From JAHIVN01 sp018816645 (GTDB lineage: Bacteria > Patescibacteriota > Dojkabacteria > JAHIVN01): a stretch of DNA of 24,222 nucleotides. A program made the translations under genes and the position numbers. Where the stretch lies: contig JBDRHZ010000045.1 of NCBI GenBank assembly GCA_043816305.1, forward strand, positions 1 to 24,222, given 5' to 3'. Below, piece by piece: positions 1 through 7,854 of the stretch. Position 1 is the first letter of the stretch. Every line of letters begins with the position of its first letter. The notes below the pieces were generated by a model, which saw only the letters and a list, made by a program, of their open reading frames with translations, searched no databases and was not told the DNA's origin.

Positions 1-153
1 CCAGAAAAGATTGCTTGTGAGTATGGGTACCAGATGAAGAAATGTTTCTACAAGTTTCCTATTTTATTTTATGATACAATCACTTCAGCCGAGTCAAACC
101 CTATTTTCTCTCCTGGGCATTATCTACCCGATGAGGTCATAGTTTTACAATAG
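1..153 (+). CDS. C-terminal fragment of an unrecognised protein
   Basis: Frame 1 is open from the first base to the TAG at 151-153, giving 50 residues that end in ...PDEVIVLQ. The start lies outside the window. The fragment is hydrophilic, has two cysteines (Cys6 and Cys15 of the visible part), and shows no membrane segment. I do not recognise the family. It is convergent with the amidase on the other strand: the two stop codons are only 4 bases apart, which argues that the reading frame is a genuine gene end that was packed against its neighbour. There is no room for a separate terminator hairpin between the two genes. No function is proposed. Confidence 0.55.
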   Translation, partial: PEKIACEYGYQMKKCFYKFPILFYDTITSAESNPIFSPGHYLPDEVIVLQ

Positions 154-157
154 CGTG

Positions 158-1738
158 CTACCGCTCCTGCGTAAAATAAACAAAGTTCAACCCTGCAGCT
201 TTGACCTCGCTTCGAAGAGAAAAGATCTTGTATAAAGTCCTGACCCTGTCAGTAGTGTTTTGGATATCGGGATCAATATCATAGTCAACCGTAAGCCAGG
301 CTAAATTTCTTTTCAGACCATACACTGTTACTCCTGTCCAGCTCACCGGTTGATCGTTATAAAATGGTATAAGTCCTTTCAGATCTGCTAAAGTTGCATC
401 ATCGTCAAAAACCAGCAGCACCTTCCCTGCTTCGTACGTACCATTATCTACCCCATCGTTTACATAGCTGACAACTGACTTGATTTTAGAATAGTGTCCG
501 TCATAGTAAGTTTTTGCGTTTGCAGTAAGAGTCGGAAGCTGATCATAAAACGTCTGCCCGGGACAGGCAGTAGCACTCCAGTCCCTATGTCCGTAAACTG
601 TACTTCCCCACTGCGGCATGAAGTTATAAAAAGCAGCTTTCTCAGCAATCAGTTTCCTCAAAGCATATCTTGCATCGTATGAGGGAAGTTCGTTGGAATA
701 GTCACCTATAATTGAAACTCCTATACTGTTTGGATTTCCAGTTCCTGCATGATATCCCTTCGCTTCGTCCCCGCCCAGTTTCCCCTCGTAAATATTGCCA
801 TCCTTATCTACAAGATAATTGTAACCGACATCACCCCATCCATTCGTATAAGCATGATAATTATAAATCGCTCTCATCCAGTACTCTCCTGAATGATCGT
901 CGTTAGGAGTTGCAGTATGATGCACTATGATCTTATTGGCACTGTAATAATAAGGTTCCCACTCCAGCCGTCCTCCATCTATCTTTAATCTCGGATCATT
1001 TATACTCGCATCTGTGGACCATTCTTCCCTCTTAATAATCGGCAGCGAAGAATAGCCCGGCCCCGAGTTGTAGCCTGAGGCATCATTTGCAGCACTTCTG
1101 ACATTCTGAACATCATAAGGATCATAAAGATGAATCTCCAGGTCAGTCAATTCTTCGCTTGGTTCGATAAAGAGAAATTTTGTATTCTCAAAAGCCAGTA
1201 GATCTGAAACCTTATTGGTCGATTCTGAGCTTATCTCATCACTAATAGCTACCTCCGTCAATTTCGGTATATTAGCATTCTCAGAAAACCCAAAGTTAAA
1301 TAGTTCACCATTCCAGACGAATGAAAATGTTTCTCTGGGGTAATCCGTCAAGTCAATTCTGCCAACTGAGCCGCTTGAAATTTCCGCTGTCTTCAGCTTC
1401 GTAATGCTGCCGGCTGGGGAGTAAGTCTTAGTAGCAGAAAGAATACCAAGATCATGTATTCCAACCTTTGTATCCTTATTGACAGTTGGACCAACAATTG
1501 TCTGAACTATTGTTGCACTATTGTTGTTCTCTCCTGTGTCTACAATCGTTAGACTATTGTTCTCCTCTCCTGTATCTACAATCGTTTGGCTTTCGTAGAC
1601 CCCTTGTTGTTCCGGTATCGTTTTACTATTGTCAACATCTTTTCCCCTCCATCCTATCCATAACAAGCCGACAGCCAACCCAACCACACCAGCTGCCAAT
1701 TTCAGTTTTATTCTCCTTTTCTCTTGAGCAGTTCTCAT
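158..1738 (-). CDS. Membrane-anchored N-acetylmuramoyl-L-alanine amidase, PGRP/amidase_2 fold
   Basis: Predicted zinc amidase that cleaves the bond between N-acetylmuramic acid and the L-Ala of the peptidoglycan stem. The 526-residue protein begins with a basic stretch and one hydrophobic segment (about residues 12-30), probably an uncleaved anchor placing the rest outside. A short tandem repeat follows (52-78), then a beta-rich region of unknown type (about 90-220). The PGRP/amidase_2 domain spans about 232-410 and has every expected landmark: IIVHHT (His273/His274), GYNYL (Tyr306), HAG (His330), and GHRDW...ACPG (His384, Cys392). The usual zinc ligands, His/His/Cys, are therefore present and the enzyme should be active. 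The last ~110 residues form an unrecognised C-terminal domain. The ATG at 1738 is the natural start; no Shine-Dalgarno sequence is visible. The gene is divergent from the subtilisin gene across 95 bp, so the two may be co-controlled. It could serve own-wall remodelling or attack on another cell; the sequence does not decide. Confidence 0.9.
   Translation of the reverse strand: MRTAQEKRRIKLKLAAGVVGLAVGLLWIGWRGKDVDNSKTIPEQQGVYESQTIVDTGEENNSLTIVDTGENNNSATIVQTIVGPTVNKDTKVGIHDLGILSATKTYSPAGSITKLKTAEISSGSVGRIDLTDYPRETFSFVWNGELFNFGFSENANIPKLTEVAISDEISSESTNKVSDLLAFENTKFLFIEPSEELTDLEIHLYDPYDVQNVRSAANDASGYNSGPGYSSLPIIKREEWSTDASINDPRLKIDGGRLEWEPYYYSANKIIVHHTATPNDDHSGEYWMRAIYNYHAYTNGWGDVGYNYLVDKDGNIYEGKLGGDEAKGYHAGTGNPNSIGVSIIGDYSNELPSYDARYALRKLIAEKAAFYNFMPQWGSTVYGHRDWSATACPGQTFYDQLPTLTANAKTYYDGHYSKIKSVVSYVNDGVDNGTYEAGKVLLVFDDDATLADLKGLIPFYNDQPVSWTGVTVYGLKRNLAWLTVDYDIDPDIQNTTDRVRTLYKIFSLRSEVKAAGLNFVYFTQER
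1514..1585 (-). repeat. Two 36-bp tandem coding repeats in the amidase linker
   Basis: Two adjacent 12-codon units encode residues 52-63 (TIVDTGEENNSL) and 64-75 (TIVDTGENNNSA), followed by a third partial unit, TIV, at 76-78. The units lie directly after the membrane anchor and are rich in Asn, Glu, Thr and Ser, as expected of a flexible extracytoplasmic spacer. Repeat number may vary between strains by replication slippage; that is inference. Confidence 0.8.
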
Positions 1739-1833
1739 ATGTTTCAGTTACACCAGCTTGCTATAATGCAAAACTTTTAGTATTCTATCATAGATTTGTT
1801 CTAAATTTAACCTTTTTTTATATTCTTCATATC
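1739..1833. promoter_or_regulatory. Divergent intergenic region between amidase and protease genes
   Basis: This 95-bp gap must hold the promoters of both genes. For the protease, TATATT at 1819-1824 (5 of 6 to the -10 consensus) lies 9 nt before the ATG at 1834. TTGTTC at 1796-1801 is 17 nt further upstream as a weak -35. Transcription would then begin 0-3 nt before the start codon. A second perfect TATAAT on the + strand at 1762-1767 has no recognisable -35. For the amidase, no convincing minus-strand -10 is seen close to the start. No clear operator palindrome was found. Confidence 0.35.
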
Positions 1834-4668
1834 ATGAGAAAGTTTATCCCCGCCCTTTCTATAATGCTCACAACACTTTTTCTATTTGTTTCCATCACTC
1901 CGCAAAACGATGTTTATGCACAGAAACTAGCAAAGATGGAGGAAATCGAAGAAATGACTTCGGACGAGAAAGAGTTCTTTGTTGACCAATTTATAGTAAA
2001 ATTTAAAGAGGAAGTAAAACCAGACATAGCTCGAAAAATCTTAGGCACAAAAGACAAAGTAACAGCAGTTTCTAGACAAAAGCCTTCGCAAAAGACAAAG
2101 CTATATAAAGTAAGTCTGCAGGTACAAGACAAAAATGATACTCGGGTACAGAAAAGCTCCCGTTCAGACAAAACAGCACTACAAACCCTTCGAGATAAAA
2201 TGCTTGAATACGGCCTGAAGCCGGCAGTTGAATATGTACAGCCAAATTATGTTTACAAAGCGACTGTTTGGTTACGACCGGATGACAGAGATTACCCAAG
2301 CGATCTAGATTGGAATGGCGGCTATCCAGAAAGTGGAGATCATTGGTATTATGACCGAGAAAATCTGATGCAAATGTGGCAGGATCAGGACTGTTTTAAC
2401 GCCGGAACTGACTGTGGTGGAAATGATGATGTTGTTGTCGCAGTGATCGATACTGGTCTAGCATATGGTGATGTAGATACCGGCACAAGAACAAGTGATT
2501 ACTATGAAGCTTGGACCGACGATCCTACTGCATATACTTATAACCAGGCTTCAGAATTTGCACCTGCAGGGGGGTTCAATGTTTACACTAATGTCGACGA
2601 AATAAATGGTGATGCAGCAGCTAACTGTACAGACGGAGTAGATGATGATGGGAATGGCTATATAGACGATTGTTATGGTTACAATCCTTACGAAGAAGCC
2701 TTGTGTGATTGGTACGAGGGTTCCCCATGGGAGTGCACAAACGCAAACTGGTCTGAGGCCGGCTGGGCGAATGATGACTACGGACACGGAACATTTGTTA
2801 CAGGAGCAATTGCTGCAAATGTGGATAATCCCATAAGCAGCGTCTCTCCGGCATTCAACGTTAGTATTCTGCCTATCAAAGCAAACGTTCGTATAGGACA
2901 TGTTGATCCATGTGACTACAGCAGCAGTCCAACTTGTTATAATGAAGTTCCTGTAGGAATATTTGCAACAGACCATCTGATCCGGGCATTGGACTATGCA
3001 ACTTATACAATAACTGAGAACACAGACGGGGATGATATGCCGGATGTAGACGTCATCAATATGAGCCTGGGAGGATCATCTTATGACCAGGCAGAAGAAG
3101 AAGCTGTAAATGATGCTTATAATGCTGGAATCACTATAGTAGCCGCATCAGGAAATGATTCAACAGATGTAACTCTCAGATCGGTTAGTTATCCTGCCGC
3201 TTTTAGCAATGTGATTGCTGTCGGCGCTTCAGACAGCGGTGATAACAGGGCCTCTTATTCAAACGGAGGATCAAATCTGGATCTAGTTGCCGCAGTAGGA
3301 GATAGCGGCGTAGCAGGAAACAGGGCATATCAGCAGAGTGTTACAGTTTTTGCAAATGGAGACTGGGGAACGTGCAGTACAGGATCATATGAAAACGCTT
3401 ACTGGTGTACTTACTATGGAACTTGGACACCGGGATCATATGCAGGAGCACATACATACGGACTCGGAACCTCTTATGCCAGCCCGCAGGTGGCAGCGGC
3501 AGCGGCGATAGTAAAGTTTCGAAATTCAAATCTTAGCCCGGCAAGCATCAAGAAGATCCTAACAGGATCAGCAACAGATATAGGGAGCACCGGATGGGAC
3601 TCCGGAACTGGATGGGGTATCGTAAATTTTGAAGAGCTCTGGAACAACGTCTGGTCAAACTGGAGCGGGAACGGGTCAACACCCGGCAACATCACAATGA
3701 CTGTTTTTAATCCAGGAGGCGGGGACAGACTTTACCAAACAGTAAGAGGGATTGACAGCAAGATTTACACTAGATACACAATCGATGGATCCAGCTGGTC
3801 AGGTTGGGCCGGAAAAGGTTCCACACCTAGCAACAACATCTCAATGACTGTCTTCAACCCAGGTGGTGGAGATAGATTGTATCAAGCAGTAAGAGGAACA
3901 GATAGCAAGATTTATACTAGATATACAACTGATGGATCAAATTGGTCAAACTGGGCTGCCAAGGGCTCTACGCCTAGCGATATCACGATGACAGTATTTG
4001 ATCCCGGCACAGGCGACAGGCTTTATCAAGCAGTACACGGTGTAGATGGGAAAATATATACACGCTACAGTATAAACGGTTCAGATTGGTCAAGCTGGGC
4101 TGCTAAGGGTTCTACGCCCGGAGAAATCTCTATGACAGTATTCAATCCGGGTGCAGGCGACAGACTCTATCAAGCAGTACGCGGTGTAGACGGGAAAATA
4201 TACACACGTTATAGTACAGACGGTTCAAACTGGTCAAGTTGGGGTGCCCAAGGCTCGGCAATAGGAAATATAACTATGGAAGTCTTCGACCCAGGATCCG
4301 GAGACCAACTCTATCAAGCAGTTAGAGGGATAGATAATGATGTCTATACTAGGTACTCAACAGATGGTTCGAGTTGGGGAAGCTGGAGGGCCGGAAACAC
4401 ATCAACAACCGAAAGAATAACAATGACAGTGTTTACGGCTAATTATGGAGGATACACAGACAGACTGTATCAATCAATTCGTGGTAGTGGTAACGCAATT
4501 TATACACGATCTTCTGGAAATGGTGATAGCTGGGGTGGATGGATTTCAAATGGAACAACTCCAGGCGCAATATCAATGGCTGTTTTCAATCCTGGTGCTG
4601 GAGACAAACTCTACCAAGCTGTGAGAGGATCAAACAATGTGATCTACACGCGATATCTGTTAGATTAG
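1834..4668 (+). CDS. Secreted subtilisin-family (S8) protease with C-terminal seven-bladed propeller
   Basis: The reading frame is open from 1486, but the protein must start at ATG 1834: this gives a good signal peptide (residues 1-29, cleavage after VYA) and avoids overlap with the amidase. The mature gene product is 944 residues. Residues about 45-145 look like an inhibitor I9-type propeptide. The peptidase S8 domain covers about 195-600 with an intact triad and oxyanion residue: Asp206 (AVIDTGL), His318 (YGHGT), Asn441 (AASGND) and Ser547 (GTSYASP). A DGVDDDGNGYIDD stretch near 267-279 is a typical calcium-binding insert of secreted subtilases. Several cysteines may form disulfides. From Trp607 to the end run seven repeats of 45-52 residues, each with WxxW, a DRLYQAVRG-like strand and a YTRYxxDGS turn. 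These resemble PLL-lectin/DUF346-type beta-propeller blades. No sortase motif or membrane anchor follows. Probable role: an exported protease held on a glycan surface by its propeller. Confidence 0.93.
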   Translation: MRKFIPALSIMLTTLFLFVSITPQNDVYAQKLAKMEEIEEMTSDEKEFFVDQFIVKFKEEVKPDIARKILGTKDKVTAVSRQKPSQKTKLYKVSLQVQDKNDTRVQKSSRSDKTALQTLRDKMLEYGLKPAVEYVQPNYVYKATVWLRPDDRDYPSDLDWNGGYPESGDHWYYDRENLMQMWQDQDCFNAGTDCGGNDDVVVAVIDTGLAYGDVDTGTRTSDYYEAWTDDPTAYTYNQASEFAPAGGFNVYTNVDEINGDAAANCTDGVDDDGNGYIDDCYGYNPYEEALCDWYEGSPWECTNANWSEAGWANDDYGHGTFVTGAIAANVDNPISSVSPAFNVSILPIKANVRIGHVDPCDYSSSPTCYNEVPVGIFATDHLIRALDYATYTITENTDGDDMPDVDVINMSLGGSSYDQAEEEAVNDAYNAGITIVAASGNDSTDVTLRSVSYPAAFSNVIAVGASDSGDNRASYSNGGSNLDLVAAVGDSGVAGNRAYQQSVTVFANGDWGTCSTGSYENAYWCTYYGTWTPGSYAGAHTYGLGTSYASPQVAAAAAIVKFRNSNLSPASIKKILTGSATDIGSTGWDSGTGWGIVNFEELWNNVWSNWSGNGSTPGNITMTVFNPGGGDRLYQTVRGIDSKIYTRYTIDGSSWSGWAGKGSTPSNNISMTVFNPGGGDRLYQAVRGTDSKIYTRYTTDGSNWSNWAAKGSTPSDITMTVFDPGTGDRLYQAVHGVDGKIYTRYSINGSDWSSWAAKGSTPGEISMTVFNPGAGDRLYQAVRGVDGKIYTRYSTDGSNWSSWGAQGSAIGNITMEVFDPGSGDQLYQAVRGIDNDVYTRYSTDGSSWGSWRAGNTSTTERITMTVFTANYGGYTDRLYQSIRGSGNAIYTRSSGNGDSWGGWISNGTTPGAISMAVFNPGAGDKLYQAVRGSNNVIYTRYLLD
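3652..4665 (+). repeat. Seven tandem propeller-blade repeats in the protease
   Basis: Units begin at the codon for the first Trp of WxxW: 3652, 3796, 3943, 4087, 4231, 4375 and 4531. Unit lengths are 144, 147, 144, 144, 144, 156 and 135 bp. Blades 2-5 are very alike in both protein and DNA, while blades 6 and 7 differ more and blade 6 carries a small insertion. Seven units match the blade count of PLL-type lectin propellers. The (S/T)xDGxxW turns also resemble the Asp-box of sialidase-type propellers, so a BNR-like fold is the alternative. Confidence 0.85.
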
Positions 4669-4757
4669 CTTGCCTAGCATAATATATATTCTCTTGTATA
4701 GCTTTCGATGAAGGTATAGAATTGCCCAGTCAGTTATAGTTAACGGATCATAGGAAG

Positions 4758-6311
4758 TTGAAGAAAAACAGCAAACTAAGCAATTTCATGGACATAGTAA
4801 CCAGGCATAGATACCACTTAGCAGTAGGTATTTTCATAGGCCTAGGAGTTTTTCTAAGAGTTATTCACTTAACTACTAGAGAGCTGGATCCTGATGAATC
4901 TTGGGTAGTATATTCCGTCATGCAGCCGACTTTGACCGGAATGCTTGAGAATATTGTCGTTGCCCCCCCGTTGTTTAGTTACCTTCTTTTTCTTAGCTTA
5001 AAAATTCTTCCATCTTCAGAATTCTTCTTGCGGTTGCTCCCGTTACTTTTCAGTATCGGAAGTCTTCCTCTTATCTACTTGCTCAGTCTGAAGATAACAA
5101 AATCAAAGACAATATCTCTCATTTCCTTGCTACTTCTGGCCGTCTGTCCCTGGCAAATTTTCTATAGTCGATATGTCAAACAATACAGCGCAGAAACTTT
5201 CTTTACAATATCGCTCCTCTTTGTAGGAACGAATGTGATTCTAGGAGATAGAAAGCTTAAAAATTGGACTTATTTTACCTATGCGTTTCTGATAATCGTT
5301 GCCCCTCTCTTCTCGTTTGCAAACATTTTTATAACATTAGCAATCGCTGGATTATCACTTTGGAGGTTTCTTAAAACACGAGATCTCAAGCGACTATTGA
5401 TAAATGCCCTCCCGTTTCTCATAGCGGGGATCCTTTTTTTTATGGCATATTTATATCTGATCAAAGGCCAATCCGAAAACAAAGCTGTCTTAGATTACTG
5501 GGAAGGAAAAAATGGATTCCCAGACCTAACCTCCTTCGTTTCATTTTTCAAGTGGCTCTTTATAAATCTAAATGCCATACTCATTGAATACTCACTCGGC
5601 TCAAAATGGGTTTTTCCTCTTTGGGGTTTATTCGTAGCAGGTAATATATATCTTTGGAGAAAAAAACAAAGACTTGCTCTGTACTCAATTAGCAGTGTTA
5701 TTCTTTTGTTAATATTTGCTTCATTTATCAATAAGTATCCTTTCTCTGGATCTCGCCTTACACTCTTCACCTCGCCCATCACATTTATCATCCTTGCCTC
5801 GGGAATCAGATCTCTATCTAACAGCTTCAAGAAAGTACATCTAAAATTTCTAGTCATATTTGCAACTCTCCTATGTTTTATCCCTACATTTAAAGACACG
5901 TTTATACAGTTAAGGGATACTAGAGGCTTTGGGATAAGAGAAAGTGTTGTGTTTATCGAGAATCAGGTTGATGAAGATGATCTCATTATCAATTTCAACT
6001 TAAAAGACACGTTATGGAACTACTACTACCTAGATAAATTTGGTGATACAAATGCCTGGGATGAACCCACGAGAAAGAATATCGGCAATTTCGAAAAAAC
6101 GAAGGATCTGATAGAGAATGCTGAGGATAGTATCTGCATAGTCATGAAAACACCCTGGAAAGGCTTCCGTTCCCGATACGAAAAAAAGCGACGCAAATTA
6201 TTAAATTACCTGGAAAGAAATAGCATTATTCTGGCAGAATTCAAGGATAAACAAACAGAGGTTTATTATGTTCAACCGATCATAGTTCAGTCTGAAATCA
6301 AAGATTCATAG
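4758..6311 (+). CDS. GT39/PMT-like GT-C membrane glycosyltransferase
   Basis: A 517-residue polytopic membrane protein with about ten hydrophobic segments over the first two-thirds and a soluble C-terminal tail of about 130 residues. The first extracytoplasmic loop holds RELDPDESW (Asp46-Glu47), the acidic motif where PMT/ArnT/GT39 enzymes bind metal or act as base. Such enzymes transfer a sugar from a polyprenyl-phosphate donor to an acceptor on the outer face of the membrane. The nearest relative in the window is the - strand gene at 16268. The two align along their length, including the N-terminal helix and a C-terminal segment (IVMKTPW here, IVMRQPF there). The start is uncertain: TTG at 4758 gives a lysine-rich N-terminus; ATG at 4788 (MDIVTRHRY) is equally sound. 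No Shine-Dalgarno sequence is properly spaced. The gene is followed 31 bp later by the flippase, which has its own promoter-like element. Substrate unknown. Confidence 0.85.
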   Translation: MKKNSKLSNFMDIVTRHRYHLAVGIFIGLGVFLRVIHLTTRELDPDESWVVYSVMQPTLTGMLENIVVAPPLFSYLLFLSLKILPSSEFFLRLLPLLFSIGSLPLIYLLSLKITKSKTISLISLLLLAVCPWQIFYSRYVKQYSAETFFTISLLFVGTNVILGDRKLKNWTYFTYAFLIIVAPLFSFANIFITLAIAGLSLWRFLKTRDLKRLLINALPFLIAGILFFMAYLYLIKGQSENKAVLDYWEGKNGFPDLTSFVSFFKWLFINLNAILIEYSLGSKWVFPLWGLFVAGNIYLWRKKQRLALYSISSVILLLIFASFINKYPFSGSRLTLFTSPITFIILASGIRSLSNSFKKVHLKFLVIFATLLCFIPTFKDTFIQLRDTRGFGIRESVVFIENQVDEDDLIINFNLKDTLWNYYYLDKFGDTNAWDEPTRKNIGNFEKTKDLIENAEDSICIVMKTPWKGFRSRYEKKRRKLLNYLERNSIILAEFKDKQTEVYYVQPIIVQSEIKDS

Positions 6312-6324
6312 CTCCTTCTGGACC

Positions 6325-6333
6325 TGATATAAT
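6325..6333 (+). promoter_or_regulatory. Extended -10 promoter element upstream of the flippase gene
   Basis: TGATATAAT is a perfect extended -10 (TGN + TATAAT). It ends 9 nt before ATG 6343; TTCATA at 6305-6310 is a fair -35 at a 17-nt spacing. A start site about 7 nt beyond the hexamer would leave a leader of 0-3 nt. The GAGGA at 6336-6340 is only 2 nt from the ATG, too close to act as a ribosome binding site. Confidence 0.5.
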
Positions 6334-6342
6334 ACGAGGAAT

Positions 6343-7854
6343 ATGAGAAAAACATCTTCAACTATAATAAAAGGATCGATCTATATGTTCGTTGGTATAG
6401 GGACAAAAGCTATTATTGATTTTGTACTGGGAGTAATCATTGGGAGAAAATTTGGAACTGAAGTCCTGGGTACATACGCAATTGCAAATACCTTCTTTTC
6501 CCTGCTATCTATCGTTTCTATCATAGGGCTAAACTTGACACTCAATAGATTTATTCCCATTCTCAAGGATAACAAGAAGAAACTTTCTGAAGTGATCGGA
6601 ACAGCCCTCAAATATACCGCTATCATAGGGACCTTATCATCTGCAATTATCTTTCTAGCAGCTCCATGGATCAACGATCTTTTCAGAAGCACTGATCTCA
6701 ATATTTTTTTAAAAATTCTTATACTGAGCCTTCCGGCTTTTGCCATAACACGGATTCTTGTTTCTATCATGACATCACTAGAGAACGCACGATATGAAGC
6801 TATTATCGAGAAGACACTAAATCCACTCATCACCTTGATCGCACTGGGAGCATTTCTAATACTCGGAAGTGGCAATTATTCTATTCCATACGCAATTCTC
6901 ATAGCGAATCTTGCCGTTTTAGTTATAGCACTGAAAGCTGTCTCAAAAAAGATACGCAAGATTATAGATCCGAAAACTGTATTAAAATCTTTCGAAAAGA
7001 AATATCTGCTATTCTCTCTCCCACTATTTCTAAACAATCTGCTTTTATTCCTAACCCTTTGGGTCGACAGTCTTCTCCTCGCCTATTTCTCAAACGAAGA
7101 TCAGGTAGGGATTTACTCGATCGCAAAGAAAGTAGGTTCACTTCCTGTGATGACCATAACGGCATTTAATATAGTATTCCTACCAACTATTTCAAAAATA
7201 GTAGAAAAGAATGAACACAAGCTCGTTCAAATGTACTATAAAGACTCAGTGAGAATACTCATAATATTCACTCTTCCTATCACAGTTTTCTTGTCAATTT
7301 TCTCAAAAGAAATCCTGTCAGTTTTTGGGAAGGATTTTTCAGTCGGGACAACAGCACTTACACTTATAGGAATAGGTACATTTTTAAACATCGCCTCAGG
7401 TCCTGTTGGAAAACTTCTGATCGCATACAAAAGACAGAAGGTAATCACAATATCCACTCTAATCTCTTTTCTGATCAGCTCAGTGTTTAGCATCATTCTT
7501 ATACCCAAATATGGTATTATTGGAGCTGGTGTTTCTTTCATCATAGGCGAGCTTCTGCAGAATTATGTCAGCGTTGTATATCTATATAAACTAAAAGGTC
7601 TTGTCCCCTACTCCAAGAAAAACCTACGCCTCATCATCAGCATGATCTTTGTCACCATCATTACATATTCTTTCAAATGTAAATTTCCACAAGGAGACAT
7701 ACTAGGAAACGAACTTCTTGATCAGATTGCATACATTCTTGTCGGTGGTATAATCTACACTCTCTTATGCATCTTATTTATCGTTGCATTTAAAGCATTT
7801 AAACAGAAAGATTATAGATTGCTGAGAAATATTGTAAGGAAAATTAAAAGATGA
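6343..7854 (+). CDS. Wzx-like polysaccharide/lipid-linked sugar flippase (MATE/MOP superfamily)
   Basis: A 503-residue, very hydrophobic protein with about 12-14 membrane segments, of the Polysacc_synt/Wzx type in the MOP superfamily. The N-terminus (KGSIYMFVGIGTKAIIDFVLG) and the first loop with GTEVLGTYAIANT are typical of this family. These proteins move undecaprenyl- or other polyprenyl-linked oligosaccharides from the inner to the outer leaflet. Length is normal and there is no break. The TGA stop overlaps the ATG of the next gene by 4 bases (ATGA at 7851-7854), so the sulfatase-like protein that follows is probably translationally coupled to it. This links the soluble enzyme to the same precursor pathway. 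The start at ATG 6343 is supported by the promoter element just upstream. Confidence 0.9.
   Translation: MRKTSSTIIKGSIYMFVGIGTKAIIDFVLGVIIGRKFGTEVLGTYAIANTFFSLLSIVSIIGLNLTLNRFIPILKDNKKKLSEVIGTALKYTAIIGTLSSAIIFLAAPWINDLFRSTDLNIFLKILILSLPAFAITRILVSIMTSLENARYEAIIEKTLNPLITLIALGAFLILGSGNYSIPYAILIANLAVLVIALKAVSKKIRKIIDPKTVLKSFEKKYLLFSLPLFLNNLLLFLTLWVDSLLLAYFSNEDQVGIYSIAKKVGSLPVMTITAFNIVFLPTISKIVEKNEHKLVQMYYKDSVRILIIFTLPITVFLSIFSKEILSVFGKDFSVGTTALTLIGIGTFLNIASGPVGKLLIAYKRQKVITISTLISFLISSVFSIILIPKYGIIGAGVSFIIGELLQNYVSVVYLYKLKGLVPYSKKNLRLIISMIFVTIITYSFKCKFPQGDILGNELLDQIAYILVGGIIYTLLCILFIVAFKAFKQKDYRLLRNIVRKIKR

Noticed and set aside
1486..1833. N-terminal extension of the protease frame upstream of 1834
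   Set aside because: It overlaps the amidase gene on the other strand, reads as Leu/Tyr/Cys-rich shadow sequence, and would bury the clear signal peptide that starts at ATG 1834.
3652..4665. Regularly spaced repeats as a CRISPR array or satellite DNA
   Set aside because: The repeats are in-frame coding units of 144-156 bp with protein-level conservation, not short identical repeats separated by unique spacers.
5495..5899. Minus-strand open frame of 134 codons inside the GT39-like gene, and similar open frames elsewhere (2551-2976, 6381-6875, 20860-21183)
   Set aside because: They lie wholly within well-supported genes in another frame, have no recognisable motifs and arise from the codon composition of membrane or repeat proteins.
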